Shown one piece after another: positions 16,827 to 24,957 of a stretch of DNA of 44,451 nt. This stretch comes from Firmicutes bacterium UBA4874 (lineage in GTDB: Bacteria > Bacillota > Clostridia > Caldicoprobacterales > DTU083). Each line of letters opens with the position of its first letter. Position 1 is the first letter of the stretch. The DNA is taken from NCBI GenBank assembly GCA_002399435.1, contig DHDO01000047.1:1-44451 (forward strand). The letters run 5' to 3'. The translations under genes and the position numbers were made by a program. The notes beneath the pieces are model-generated. The model did no database searches. It saw nothing but the letters and a program-made list of their open reading frames with translations, and had not been told where the DNA came from.

Positions 16827-16992
16827 GAGAAGACACATGCGAGAAGATACATGCAGGAAGATATATCAAGAAGATACATATGAGAAGATACATATGAGAA
16901 GATACATGAGGAAGATACATGTGAGAATATCATGTAAGAAGATCCATATGAAAATATACATGTGAGAAAGATCCATGCGGGAAGATCGTAAT
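16827..16992. repeat. Degenerate tandem array, about 12 units of 13-15 bp
   Basis: The unit approximates GAGAAGATACATAT. Clear copies start at 16827, 16841, 16868, 16882, 16896, 16909 and 16936, with more diverged copies between and after. The array lies in the 3' part of the TIM-barrel transcript, between its stop codon and the terminator at 17010. There are no unique spacers, so it is not CRISPR. The antisense strand stays open through it only because the unit lacks stop codons in one frame. Confidence 0.85.
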
Positions 16993-17009
16993 AGAAAATG
17001 AAGATATGG

Positions 17010-17047
17010 AAAAAGAGCAGTACAGATATGAGGAGACTGCTCTTTTT
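17010..17047 (+). terminator. Rho-independent terminator after the repeat array
   Basis: AAAAAGAGCAGT and ACTGCTCTTTTT form a perfect 12-bp stem around a 14-base loop. The flanking A and T runs would let it act in both directions. Confidence 0.8.
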
Positions 17048-17312
17048 CATGCGAGACACAGAAATGGAAGGCTATTTACGGAGATAAGATGATGTGGGAT
17101 ACTACCATGCATGGTCCTTCCATTTACTTCATCTTATTTCTTTCTTATTTCAAATTATTCGACACTTCCTACAGAAATCCTTCTTTATATTCTTGCCATT
17201 TTTGCAATCTGCAGATATTTTACATCCTTTGTATTCTGCAGGCCTGGGACATAAGGAAAAGCAGACTGTGACAGATCAGGAACACACAATGGAGCAATGG
17301 AATGGGAGGATG
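17048..17312. other. Non-coding AT-rich gap before the tdh control region
   Basis: No gene with a ribosome site was found here. The one notable element is the perfect 12-bp palindrome ACCATGCATGGT at 17104-17115. The rest is T-rich up to about 17260 and then becomes purine-rich. Confidence 0.5.
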
Positions 17313-17365
17313 GACTTTCGGTTCTGTGTACGAGGATTGACTTCCGGTTCCGTGTACAATATAAT
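17313..17365 (+). promoter_or_regulatory. Consensus promoter of tdh-kbl with 26-bp-spaced direct repeats
   Basis: TTGACT (17337-17342) and TATAAT (17360-17365) are exactly 17 bases apart. A 21-base element is present twice, at 17313-17333 and 17339-17359, 26 bases apart, with three or four mismatches; its core reads CGGTTC-x-GTGTAC. The second copy fills the promoter spacer and the first lies just upstream of the -35 box. The arrangement suggests a regulator that occupies both sites on one face of the helix. Confidence 0.7.
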
Positions 17366-17390
17366 GGAAGTAAATAGGTGAGTTTTTAAC

Positions 17391-17435
17391 ATGGATTCTC
17401 GTTTCCATCTTCACATTTCACCCCATTTCATATAG
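17391..17435 (+). CDS. Possible 14-residue leader peptide upstream of tdh
   Basis: An ATG at 17391 follows AGGTGAG by nine bases and opens a 14-codon frame ending in TAG at 17433. The product, MDSRFHLHISPHFI, contains three His and three Phe, an unusual density. It lies between the tdh promoter and the tdh ribosome site, where a leader peptide could tune expression. Chance is quite possible because the frame is so short. Confidence 0.3.
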   Translation: MDSRFHLHISPHFI

Positions 17436-17450
17436 AAAGGAAGAATGAAC

Positions 17451-18509
17451 ATGAGCACGGACAGGATGATGAAAGCATTGGTAAAAAAGTATGACAGACC
17501 CGGAATCTGGCTGGACGAGGTACCTGTTCCGGAAACCGGAGTCAACGATGTCCGGATAAAGGTGCGGAAAACAGCGATCTGCGGTACCGATATACATATT
17601 TACAAGTGGAATGAATGGGCTCAGAGAACGATCCGGACTCCCCTTACCATCGGTCATGAATTTGTCGGGGTAATTGATGAAGTGGGCAGCAATGTATCGG
17701 ATTTCCAACCCGGCGATCTGGTTTCCGGAGAAGGACATGTGGTTTGCGGCCGGTGTCGCAACTGCCTTGCCGGAAGAAGGCATTTGTGCAGGAATACCAG
17801 CGGAGTCGGTGTAAACCGCCCCGGCGCTTTTGCCGAATATCTTGTTATCCCGCAGACCAATGTATGGTATTGTGACAAATCCATTCCTGAGGAATTGTTC
17901 AGCTGTTTTGATCCTTTTGGCAACGCGGTACATACTGCTCTGAGTTTTCCTGTTTTGGGCGAGGATGTCCTCATTACCGGCGCGGGTCCCATCGGTATTA
18001 TGGCCGCAGCCGTTGTACGCCATGCGGGCGCGAGACATATCGTCATAACGGACGTCAACTCCTATCGTCTGGAACTGGCGAAGAAAATGGGCGTCACGGC
18101 AGCATTGGATATCCGCACCGATTCCATTGAAGACTGCATGCACAGGCTTGGAATGAAGGAAGGATTTGATGTGGGGCTTGAAATGTCCGGCAACGACAGT
18201 GCGTTCCGGAGCATGATCGATGTGATGTGCCACGGCGGCAAAATAGCGCTGCTGGGCATCCAGGAAGGTCAGACCGCGATTGACTGGGACAAGGTTGTCT
18301 TCAATGGCCTTACCATTAAGGGAATCTATGGACGGGAAATGTTTGAGACATGGTATAAGATGCAATCCATGATCCAGTCGGGTCTTGATATTTCGCCGGT
18401 GATTACCCATCGTTTTGATTATACCGATTATCAGGAGGCTTTTGACACAATGGCATCCGGTTCCTCCGGCAAGGTGGTGATGAATTGGGCGAAGGATGCT
18501 GCAAAGTGA
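17451..18509 (+). CDS. tdh: L-threonine 3-dehydrogenase
   Basis: This 352-residue zinc-dependent medium-chain dehydrogenase oxidises L-threonine to 2-amino-3-ketobutyrate with NAD+. It follows the E. coli enzyme closely over its whole length. The catalytic zinc site lies in [17 protein letters not shown] and [12 protein letters not shown], the structural zinc cysteines in [15 protein letters not shown], and the nucleotide fold in [30 protein letters not shown] and [11 protein letters not shown] are distinctive for threonine dehydrogenase as opposed to sorbitol dehydrogenases. The ATG at 17451 is preferred because AAAGGAAG lies seven bases upstream; an ATG six bases earlier sits too close. kbl follows after about 50 bases, so the pair converts threonine to glycine and acetyl-CoA. 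Confidence 0.95.
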   Translation: MSTDRMMKALVKKYDRPGIWLDEVPVPETGVNDVRIKVRKTAICGTDIHIYKWNEWAQRTIRTPLTIGHEFVGVIDEVGSNVSDFQPGDLVSGEGHVVCGRCRNCLAGRRHLCRNTSGVGVNRPGAFAEYLVIPQTNVWYCDKSIPEELFSCFDPFGNAVHTALSFPVLGEDVLITGAGPIGIMAAAVVRHAGARHIVITDVNSYRLELAKKMGVTAALDIRTDSIEDCMHRLGMKEGFDVGLEMSGNDSAFRSMIDVMCHGGKIALLGIQEGQTAIDWDKVVFNGLTIKGIYGREMFETWYKMQSMIQSGLDISPVITHRFDYTDYQEAFDTMASGSSGKVVMNWAKDAAK

Positions 18510-18562
18510 TGGAGTAAAGGATATGTAAATAAAAAATATATAGTAAAAACGGAGGGATATTC

Positions 18563-19738
18563 ATGGAAAAATTGTATGAGAGGATCCGGACCCGGCTGGA
18601 GGAAATGAAAAAAGACGGGACATACAAGGAATACCGGTATTTGGAGTCCCCGATGAGCGCCCATACCCGGATTGAAAACAAGGGAGATGTTCTGGTGCTT
18701 TGCTCCAATAACTATCTGGGTTTATCCGACAAGGAAGAACTGATCCAGAGCGGCATCCAGGCGCTTCAGAAATATGGCGCAGGCGGGGCCAGTGTACGGT
18801 TTATCTGTGGCACCTATGATATTCACAGGGATCTGGAAAACAAAGTCGCCAAATTCCTGGGGATGGAAGCGGCGCTTACCTATTCTTCCTGCTGGAGTGC
18901 CAATACCGCGGTGATACCCGCTCTGCTGCAGCCTGGGGATACGGTGATTTCCGACGCCCTGAACCATGCCAGCATCGTGGACGGGTGCAGGCTGATTGCC
19001 AAAGGGGTAAACAAGGCAATTTACAGGCATTCCGACATGTCGGATCTGGAGGAGAAGCTGAAGGAAGCGAAGAACAGTCCGGTCCGGCTGGTTCTTTCCG
19101 ACGGCGTGTTTTCCATGGAAGGGGACGTCGCCAGGCTTCCGGAAATCGTGGAGCTGGTACGAAAATACGATGCCGTCCTGTTGCTGGATGATTCCCATGC
19201 CACAGGGGTAATCGGTGAGACGGGAAGAGGAACGGCGGAATACTATCACATGCAGGGTCAGGTGGATATTATTACCGGCACGTTCGGCAAGGCATTGGGA
19301 GGAGCCGGCGGCGGCTTTGTGGCAGGGAGAAGACCTTTGATTGATCTGTGCATACAGGCTTCGCGCCCGCATTTGTTCTCCAATTCCCTTCCGCCTGTAT
19401 TGACCGCCATCGCCGGGACAGCACTGGAGTATCTGGAGGGTCATCCGGAGATTGTACGCTCTTTGAGGGACAAAACAAATTATTTCCGAAAACAGCTGAA
19501 GGACAGGGGACTCAATATTCTGGAGGGCGACAGTGCCATTATCCCCATTATGATCTATGATGCGCCAAAGGCCGTCCGGCTTGCCAATCAGCTGTTTGAG
19601 CACGGGATTTATGTAACGGGCTTCTGCTATCCGGTCGTGCCGGAAGGCCAGGCCAGGATCCGCCTGCAGGTATCGGATGCACTGAGCTATGAGGATATTG
19701 ACCGGGCGGCGGATGTGATACAGAATCTGGTGGATTAA
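18563..19738 (+). CDS. kbl: Glycine C-acetyltransferase (2-amino-3-ketobutyrate CoA ligase)
   Basis: This 391-residue PLP enzyme of the alpha-oxoamine synthase family cleaves 2-amino-3-ketobutyrate with CoA into glycine and acetyl-CoA. The PLP lysine is Lys243 in TGTFGKALGGAGGG, one residue from its position in E. coli Kbl. Other family marks are LCSNNYLGL, RFICGTYDIH, DALNHASIVDG, and LLDDSHATGVIG with the PLP-contacting Asp and His. 8-amino-7-oxononanoate synthase (BioF) shares the fold, but the adjacent tdh gene and the lack of biotin genes decide in favour of Kbl. A GGAGGG site lies upstream of the ATG. Confidence 0.94.
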   Translation: MEKLYERIRTRLEEMKKDGTYKEYRYLESPMSAHTRIENKGDVLVLCSNNYLGLSDKEELIQSGIQALQKYGAGGASVRFICGTYDIHRDLENKVAKFLGMEAALTYSSCWSANTAVIPALLQPGDTVISDALNHASIVDGCRLIAKGVNKAIYRHSDMSDLEEKLKEAKNSPVRLVLSDGVFSMEGDVARLPEIVELVRKYDAVLLLDDSHATGVIGETGRGTAEYYHMQGQVDIITGTFGKALGGAGGGFVAGRRPLIDLCIQASRPHLFSNSLPPVLTAIAGTALEYLEGHPEIVRSLRDKTNYFRKQLKDRGLNILEGDSAIIPIMIYDAPKAVRLANQLFEHGIYVTGFCYPVVPEGQARIRLQVSDALSYEDIDRAADVIQNLVD

Positions 19739-19814
19739 AAACAGAAGAGAAAAGGCTGCATGGCCTGCAGCAGGGAATGGATTCAGTAATGGATTAAAGG
19801 AGTTATTTTCAAAT

Positions 19815-21992
19815 ATGGGAAAAACATTGGTATTGGCAGAAAAGCCTTCTGTGGCAAGGGATATCGCCAGGACGCTGGGCTGCAGCCAAAAGGGAAACGG
19901 ATTTCTGTCCGGCCCGAAGTACATCGTCACCTGGGCTCTGGGACATTTGGTGACATTGGCGGAGCCTGAGGCTTACGATAAAAAGTATAAAACCTGGAAG
20001 ATGGAGGATCTTCCGATGCTGCCGAAGGAAATGAAACTGACGGTGATCCGGGGGACGGCAAAGCAGTATGGTGTCGTCAAGTCGCTGCTGCACCGGACAG
20101 ATGTACAGGAACTGATCATTGCCACGGATGCCGGCAGGGAGGGGGAGCTGGTGGCCCGCTGGATTCTGGAAATGGCAGGGCTCCACAAGCCAATCAAAAG
20201 ACTATGGATCTCCTCCCAGACCGACCGGGCAATCCGGGAGGGATTTGCGAATCTGAAGCCTGGCAAAGATTATGAATCACTGTATCATTCGGCTCAGTGC
20301 AGGGCGGAGGCGGATTGGCTGGTGGGGCTGAATGTCACCCGGGCCCTTACCTGCAAATACAATGCACAGCTTTCCGCAGGCCGGGTACAGACCCCGACCC
20401 TGGCCATCATTGTCGCCCGGGAGATGGAAATCCAAAAGTTTGTTCCAAAGGATTACCGGACCATCCGGGCGACCGTCGAGGGGTTCACCCTTAATTGGAG
20501 AGACAAAAAGAGCGGACAGGTGAGGATCTTTCAGAAGGAACGGGCAGAGGATCTGGTGAAACGGCTTTCCGGGGAAACCGGAGTGGTAAGGGAAGTTTCC
20601 CGGGAAAACGGCCGGGAGCAGCCGCCGCTGGCCTATGATCTGACGGAACTGCAGCGGGATGCCAACCGCAAATACGGCTATTCCGCCAAACAGACGCTGA
20701 ATATCATGCAGAGGCTGTATGAGACTCATAAGCTGGTTACCTATCCCCGCACGGACTCCAGATATATTACGGAGGATATTGTACCCACCCTGAAGGAGCG
20801 GCTCCGGAGCATTGCCGTTGGTCCTTATGCGAAATGGGCCGGGGAGCTTCTCCGAAGTCCCATCCGGACAACCGGGAGACTGGTGAACAGCTCCAAAGTA
20901 ACCGACCACCATGCGATCCTTCCCACGGAGCAGTTCGTGGATCTCGGCTCCCTCAGCCGGGAAGAGCGAATGATTTACGATCTGATCGTCCGCAGGTTTA
21001 TCGCCGTTCTGAGCGCACCCTTTACGTTTGAAAAGATCGCCGTAAAGCTGGATGTCCAGGGTGAGCTCTTTACGGCAAGGGGAAAGAGCGTGCAGTCCAT
21101 GGGTTGGAGAAAAGCCTATGAGGATCAGTCGGAGTCCGGAGAGGAAGAGGATGGCGATTCCGATTTGGACCGGGATCAGGTTCTTCCGGCGGTGCAAAAA
21201 GGCGACCGGATGAAGCTGCTGGATGTCCGCGCCATTTCCGGAAAAACCAAACCGCCTGCACGCTACACGGAAGCGACCCTGCTGTCTGCCATGGAGCATC
21301 CCGGCAAATTCATTGAAGATGACCGGCTGCGGAAAGTCATGTCGGAAAGCAGCGGCCTGGGTACTCCGGCGACCCGGGCGGATATCATTGAAAAACTTTT
21401 TGATTCCTTTGTAGTGGAGAGGCGGGGAAGGGAAATCGTGCCGACCTCCAAGGGAATGCAGCTGATTCAGCTGGTGCCGGCGGATCTGAAGTCCCCTGGC
21501 CTTACGGCAAACTGGGAAGAACAGCTTCAGCAAATCGCAAAAGGGCAGGCCCGGCCGGATGAATTTATTATGGAAATGCGGAAATATGCCTCTTCCCTGG
21601 TGTCCGAAGTCCATGCCAGCAATGCGGCCTATCGGCACGACAATGTAACCCGGGAGAAATGTCCCCAATGCGGGAAGTATCTGCTGGAGGTCAACGGGAA
21701 AAAAGGGAAGATGCGGGTCTGCCCGGATCGGGAATGCGGATACCGGAAGGGAATTTCACTGTTATCCAATGCCAGATGCCCCGTATGCCACAAGAAAATG
21801 GAGATCCGCGGGGAAGGGGATCATAAGATGTTTGCCTGCTCCTGCGGTTATCGGGAAAAGCTCTCGGATTTCAAACGCCGGAAGGGAGAAAAGGTTGACA
21901 AGCGGGAAGTCCGGAAGATACTCAACCGGCAGGAGCCGGAGGCTTCCATCAATACATCCCTGGCAGACGCTTTGTCCAAATGGAAAAAATGA
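19815..21992 (+). CDS. topB: DNA topoisomerase III (type IA)
   Basis: This 725-residue enzyme relaxes and decatenates DNA through a single-strand break. It starts with a TOPRIM domain (LVLAEKPSVARDIAR, then IIATDAGREGELVARW with the metal-binding acidic residues). The catalytic tyrosine is Tyr310 in LVTYPRTDSRY. SAGRVQTPTLAIIV and ESSGLGTPATRADIIEKL are further type IA signatures. The C-terminus has a four-cysteine zinc ribbon (CPQCGKY and CPDRECGYR) and a second cysteine cluster (CPVCHKK and CSCGYREK). AAAGGAG lies 13 bases before the ATG. The next gene follows after 33 bases. Some plasmid-borne relatives exist, but nothing nearby indicates a mobile element. Confidence 0.93.
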   Translation: MGKTLVLAEKPSVARDIARTLGCSQKGNGFLSGPKYIVTWALGHLVTLAEPEAYDKKYKTWKMEDLPMLPKEMKLTVIRGTAKQYGVVKSLLHRTDVQELIIATDAGREGELVARWILEMAGLHKPIKRLWISSQTDRAIREGFANLKPGKDYESLYHSAQCRAEADWLVGLNVTRALTCKYNAQLSAGRVQTPTLAIIVAREMEIQKFVPKDYRTIRATVEGFTLNWRDKKSGQVRIFQKERAEDLVKRLSGETGVVREVSRENGREQPPLAYDLTELQRDANRKYGYSAKQTLNIMQRLYETHKLVTYPRTDSRYITEDIVPTLKERLRSIAVGPYAKWAGELLRSPIRTTGRLVNSSKVTDHHAILPTEQFVDLGSLSREERMIYDLIVRRFIAVLSAPFTFEKIAVKLDVQGELFTARGKSVQSMGWRKAYEDQSESGEEEDGDSDLDRDQVLPAVQKGDRMKLLDVRAISGKTKPPARYTEATLLSAMEHPGKFIEDDRLRKVMSESSGLGTPATRADIIEKLFDSFVVERRGREIVPTSKGMQLIQLVPADLKSPGLTANWEEQLQQIAKGQARPDEFIMEMRKYASSLVSEVHASNAAYRHDNVTREKCPQCGKYLLEVNGKKGKMRVCPDRECGYRKGISLLSNARCPVCHKKMEIRGEGDHKMFACSCGYREKLSDFKRRKGEKVDKREVRKILNRQEPEASINTSLADALSKWKK

Positions 21993-22025
21993 GAAAGACG
22001 GGGACTTGAAAAGGGGAGATTCATA

Positions 22026-22859
22026 ATGTGGAACAAAAGATTATATCTTGCTACATCGGACTGTTTCGGCATGTCAACAACGGAACAAATAAAAACGTTT
22101 GCGAAGATCGGATTTGATGGCTTCTTTACAGAGTGGCAAACAGATTCCCCACTGGAGGAATGGGTACAAGCTGCCAGGGAAACAGGTATGACCTACCATT
22201 CCATTCATGCACCATTTGGGCGTTCCGCTGATATGTGGGGTGATGATCCGGCGAGGGGGCAGGAAGCGCTGGACGGGTTATTGGCTTGCCTTACAGATTG
22301 TAAGCTCTGGGAAGTACCAATCATGGTGGTCCATGCCTTTATTGGATTTGAGGATCACACGCCCACACAGGCCGGTTTGGAACGTTTCGGCCGGCTTGTC
22401 CAATCCGCTGAAAACAGTGGTGTTAGAATTGCTTTTGAAAACACGGAGGGGGAAGAATACCTGTTTGCGCTCATGGATGAGTTTGCTGACCATCCAGCGG
22501 TGGGGTTTTGCTGGGACTCCGGTCACGAAATGTGCTATAACCATTCACAGGATCTGCTTGCACGTCTCGGCGACCGTTTGATCATTACCCATCTGAACGA
22601 TAATCTTGGCATTCGTGATTACAATGGGAAGATAACTTGGAAGGACGACCTTCATCTGCTGCCATTTGACGGGGTCGCGGACTGGGATGATAATGTGGAG
22701 CGTTTAAAAAAATGCAATTATGATGGTGTCCTAACCTTTGAACTGACCAGAGACTCCAAGCCGGGCCGCCATGAGAACGATCGGTATAAAAAAATGGAGC
22801 CAATTGAATATCTTACAGAAGCGTACAAACGTGCCTGCCGGATTGCTGCAAAATTTTGA
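22026..22859 (+). CDS. Sugar phosphate isomerase/epimerase (TIM barrel), third copy type
   Basis: This 277-residue protein is a third, distinct member of the xylose isomerase-like TIM-barrel superfamily. Likely metal-site segments are TYHSIHAPFGRS near 57, the glutamate of IAFENTEGEE near 138, VGFCWDSGHEMCYN near 160 and LIITHLNDNLGIRDYNG near 185, ending in YDGVLTFELTRDS near 235. The ATG follows GGGGAG. It lies 33 bases after topB and is probably read through from it. Codon use is unlike the neighbours: at least seven arginines are CGT, while CGG and AGG dominate around it, which hints at a different origin. Substrate unknown. Confidence 0.83.
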   Translation: MWNKRLYLATSDCFGMSTTEQIKTFAKIGFDGFFTEWQTDSPLEEWVQAARETGMTYHSIHAPFGRSADMWGDDPARGQEALDGLLACLTDCKLWEVPIMVVHAFIGFEDHTPTQAGLERFGRLVQSAENSGVRIAFENTEGEEYLFALMDEFADHPAVGFCWDSGHEMCYNHSQDLLARLGDRLIITHLNDNLGIRDYNGKITWKDDLHLLPFDGVADWDDNVERLKKCNYDGVLTFELTRDSKPGRHENDRYKKMEPIEYLTEAYKRACRIAAKF

Positions 22860-22884
22860 AGACCTGGCCTTCGGGTCGATAAGG

Positions 22885-22991
22885 TATAATAGGTCTTATT
22901 GTCGGATCATTCCCTTTCTGGCCTGACAGTAATCCGGTCTGACAATAAAAAAGGAGCCGTAGCCCTGGATATGAGCAAGGCTGCGGCTTTT
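22885..22991 (+). ncRNA. Possible small structured RNA ending at the terminator
   Basis: A perfect TATAAT (22885-22890) would start transcription at about 22896, exactly where an 11-base arm TTATTGTCGGA begins. The matching arm TCTGACAATAA lies at 22938-22948 (one mismatch), followed by A residues and a terminator hairpin. This would give an RNA of about 95 bases with two hairpins. There is no good -35 box, so the same elements may simply be the 3' end of the upstream transcript. Confidence 0.25.
22955..22991 (+). terminator. Rho-independent terminator after the topB/isomerase pair
   Basis: AGCCGTAGCC pairs with GGCTGCGGCT around a 14-base loop with one G-U pair. It is preceded by A residues and followed by TTTTAT. 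Confidence 0.65.
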
Positions 22992-23133
22992 ATCGCATGA
23001 GAAGAAGGTATATAGAATGACGGGCATGGTCAATTATGTATTTTCGCCGCAGGCTTTCACATAGAAGAAAAGCTCAATTCGTCAATCTGACAGAATTCTA
23101 TTTCACATTCTGTATAAATATATCAATATACTA

Positions 23134-23162
23134 TTGACATATAATCAAACATATTATAATAT
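23134..23162 (+). promoter_or_regulatory. Sigma-A promoter of the ABC transporter cluster
   Basis: A perfect TTGACA (23134-23139) is followed by overlapping -10 candidates: TATAAT at 23155 (15-base spacer) and TAATAT at 23157 (17-base spacer). The leader to the first start codon is about 150 bases, purine-rich, and contains TTGGACGA twice near 23271 and 23293. I recognised no riboswitch in it. Confidence 0.7.
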
Positions 23163-23319
23163 AATTCCGATAGGAGCTTTAGAAAATAGTATACCAACTA
23201 TCAGCGCTGAAAGGAAGGAATCCGGCGGGGGAGGTGAAGTCTTAAGGGATTTTTTCTGTTTTGATAGGTTGTTGGACGAGGCGGCATAGGATATTGGACG
23301 AATGGCAAAGGAGGATTTT

Positions 23320-24849
23320 ATGAAAAAACTAGTCAGTACCATGATTCTGCTCACTATGATTTCCACGTTATTGTTTTCCGGATGCAAGTCTACCGAAAAA
23401 ACAAAGAATGCCGGAAAAAGCGGTTCTGGGACAGAAGTAACAGATAATTCCGGGAAAGGCTCGGAGAAGGACACGAAAAAGGGCACAGGGAACACTTTCG
23501 AAGACAGGATGAAAGCAGCGGAAAAGTCAACCATTACGGTTGGTGGAGGATTTGATGAAGGGTATTACGCACCGTTTTTAAGACAGTATCCGGATCTGAA
23601 GCTGAAGATTGAAACCATGCCCTACGGGAATCTGGCATTGCTTGCATCTGCCATTGCGGCAGGCAATCAGCCTGATATGTATTTTACGAGGGATATGACA
23701 TCGTCTCCTCTGGTATATGCTTCAAAGGAAAAACTGATTCAGCCTCTGGATGATTATCTGAACAACGATCCGGAATATAACCTGAAAAATCTGCCTGACT
23801 GGTATCCGGACTATACTACATATGATGGTAAAATCTATGCTGTCTATACGGATGTTTCCAGTGAAGCTTTGGTATGGAACAAGGATTTGTTCAAAAAAGC
23901 CGGTCTGGATCCGGACACTCCGCCCCAAACACGCAGCGAATTTCTGGATTACGCAAAGAAGCTAACGGCATTTGACTCAAATGGAATGGTCAAAGAGCTG
24001 GGATATAGATGCGGGGGCGGATTTGAAGCATGGATTCTGTCCACTGGAAAACAGTATCAGGAAAAGGACGGAAAAGTTAATATCAATACGCCGGAAGTGG
24101 CGAACACCTTTGAGTTTTTAAAGAAAACCATTGGTATCTACGGCGGCGATGACAAGATCCCGGATACGATAAACTGGGATAAGGGAAATATTGCCATGGT
24201 CAATACGGATATTGGCTATTCAAACAATATGAAAAACAAGAACTTTGCCGTTGGGATTGCGCCATTGCCCCGACCGGATGAGCTGAAAGATCATGAGCCA
24301 TATGTGACTGGCTATATCAACCAATGGTATGGAATCCCGACCGGAGCGAAAAACCCGGACGGTGCCTGGCTGCTCCTGAAATATTGTGTCACCGGAGGCG
24401 TCAGCAATGTAATGGAAGGCGAAGCCATAGACCATCCGGAGACCTGGGTTCCTGTCTTTATGGCCGAACCGGCAGCGAAGAACGCCCTTTTTGACAAATA
24501 TCTGGACAACACCAGGCCGGACATCAAGCAGAGCGTTTTGGACCGGGAAGAGCTTTATAAAAAAATCAATATAACCAGGTCCACAAATTCCCTCATCAAT
24601 GCAAAATGGAACGGTGTTATGGTAGACGGGATGTTTAAAATGCTGAACGGGGAAGTTACCGTCACGGATGAGCTTGCTGCCCTTCAAAAACAGGCGGATC
24701 AGATCTATGAGGATTACCAGTCCGGAAAGATCAATTTGAAGGACGAAGCGAAGAAGGAAGAAGAGCGGATCGCTAAGGAAAAGGCGGACGCTGAGAAAAA
24801 GGAGAAAGACAAAGAAGGAGAAAAAACCGAAGGCGGAGATAAAAAGTAA
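23320..24849 (+). CDS. Lipoprotein extracellular solute-binding protein, family 1
   Basis: This 509-residue protein should capture an oligosaccharide outside the membrane for an ABC importer. It has a lipoprotein signal peptide with lipobox LFSGC (Cys near residue 21) and a flexible Lys/Gly/Ser/Thr-rich linker. The binding fold begins near 70 (ITVGGGFDEGYY), with GNQPDMYFTRDM, KIYAVYTDVSSEALVWNKDLFKKAG and GAWLLLKYCVTG as typical family 1 segments. The last 35 residues are an unusual Lys/Glu-rich, probably helical or disordered tail. The ATG at 23320 has AAGGAGG at good spacing; an ATG 18 bases earlier lies before that site. It is the first gene of the cluster. A stable hairpin follows it. 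Confidence 0.9.
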   Translation: MKKLVSTMILLTMISTLLFSGCKSTEKTKNAGKSGSGTEVTDNSGKGSEKDTKKGTGNTFEDRMKAAEKSTITVGGGFDEGYYAPFLRQYPDLKLKIETMPYGNLALLASAIAAGNQPDMYFTRDMTSSPLVYASKEKLIQPLDDYLNNDPEYNLKNLPDWYPDYTTYDGKIYAVYTDVSSEALVWNKDLFKKAGLDPDTPPQTRSEFLDYAKKLTAFDSNGMVKELGYRCGGGFEAWILSTGKQYQEKDGKVNINTPEVANTFEFLKKTIGIYGGDDKIPDTINWDKGNIAMVNTDIGYSNNMKNKNFAVGIAPLPRPDELKDHEPYVTGYINQWYGIPTGAKNPDGAWLLLKYCVTGGVSNVMEGEAIDHPETWVPVFMAEPAAKNALFDKYLDNTRPDIKQSVLDREELYKKINITRSTNSLINAKWNGVMVDGMFKMLNGEVTVTDELAALQKQADQIYEDYQSGKINLKDEAKKEEERIAKEKADAEKKEKDKEGEKTEGGDKK

Positions 24850-24882
24850 CGGCCTTCCATGGCTTTGAAAATCAATGATCAC

Positions 24883-24920
24883 GGTATCTATGTTCCGGAT
24901 GCGATCCGGGCATAGATACC
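24883..24920 (+). other. Stable intergenic stem-loop after the first solute-binding gene
   Basis: GGTATCTATG and CATAGATACC form a perfect 10-bp outer stem, with CCGGAT and ATCCGG as a 6-bp inner stem around GCG. No proper T tract follows. Hairpins in this place often protect the upstream binding-protein message from decay, giving more binding protein than permease. Confidence 0.75.
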
Positions 24921-24957
24921 TCTTGTATGCTTATTTTTGCTCAAAGGGGAAATCGAG

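Noticed and set aside
16827..16992. Possible CRISPR array
   Set aside because: Units are 13-15 bp, directly adjoining, with no unique spacers, and no cas gene is nearby.
16736..17059. Minus-strand open frame encoding a repetitive hydrophobic peptide
   Set aside because: It is produced by translating the 14-bp tandem repeats on the opposite strand. There is no ribosome site, and the peptide is only repeat-derived.
22962..22999. Nine-codon frame (MSKAAAFIA) inside the terminator after the third TIM-barrel gene
   Set aside because: The nearest ribosome-like site is too far away, and the frame overlaps the terminator hairpin.
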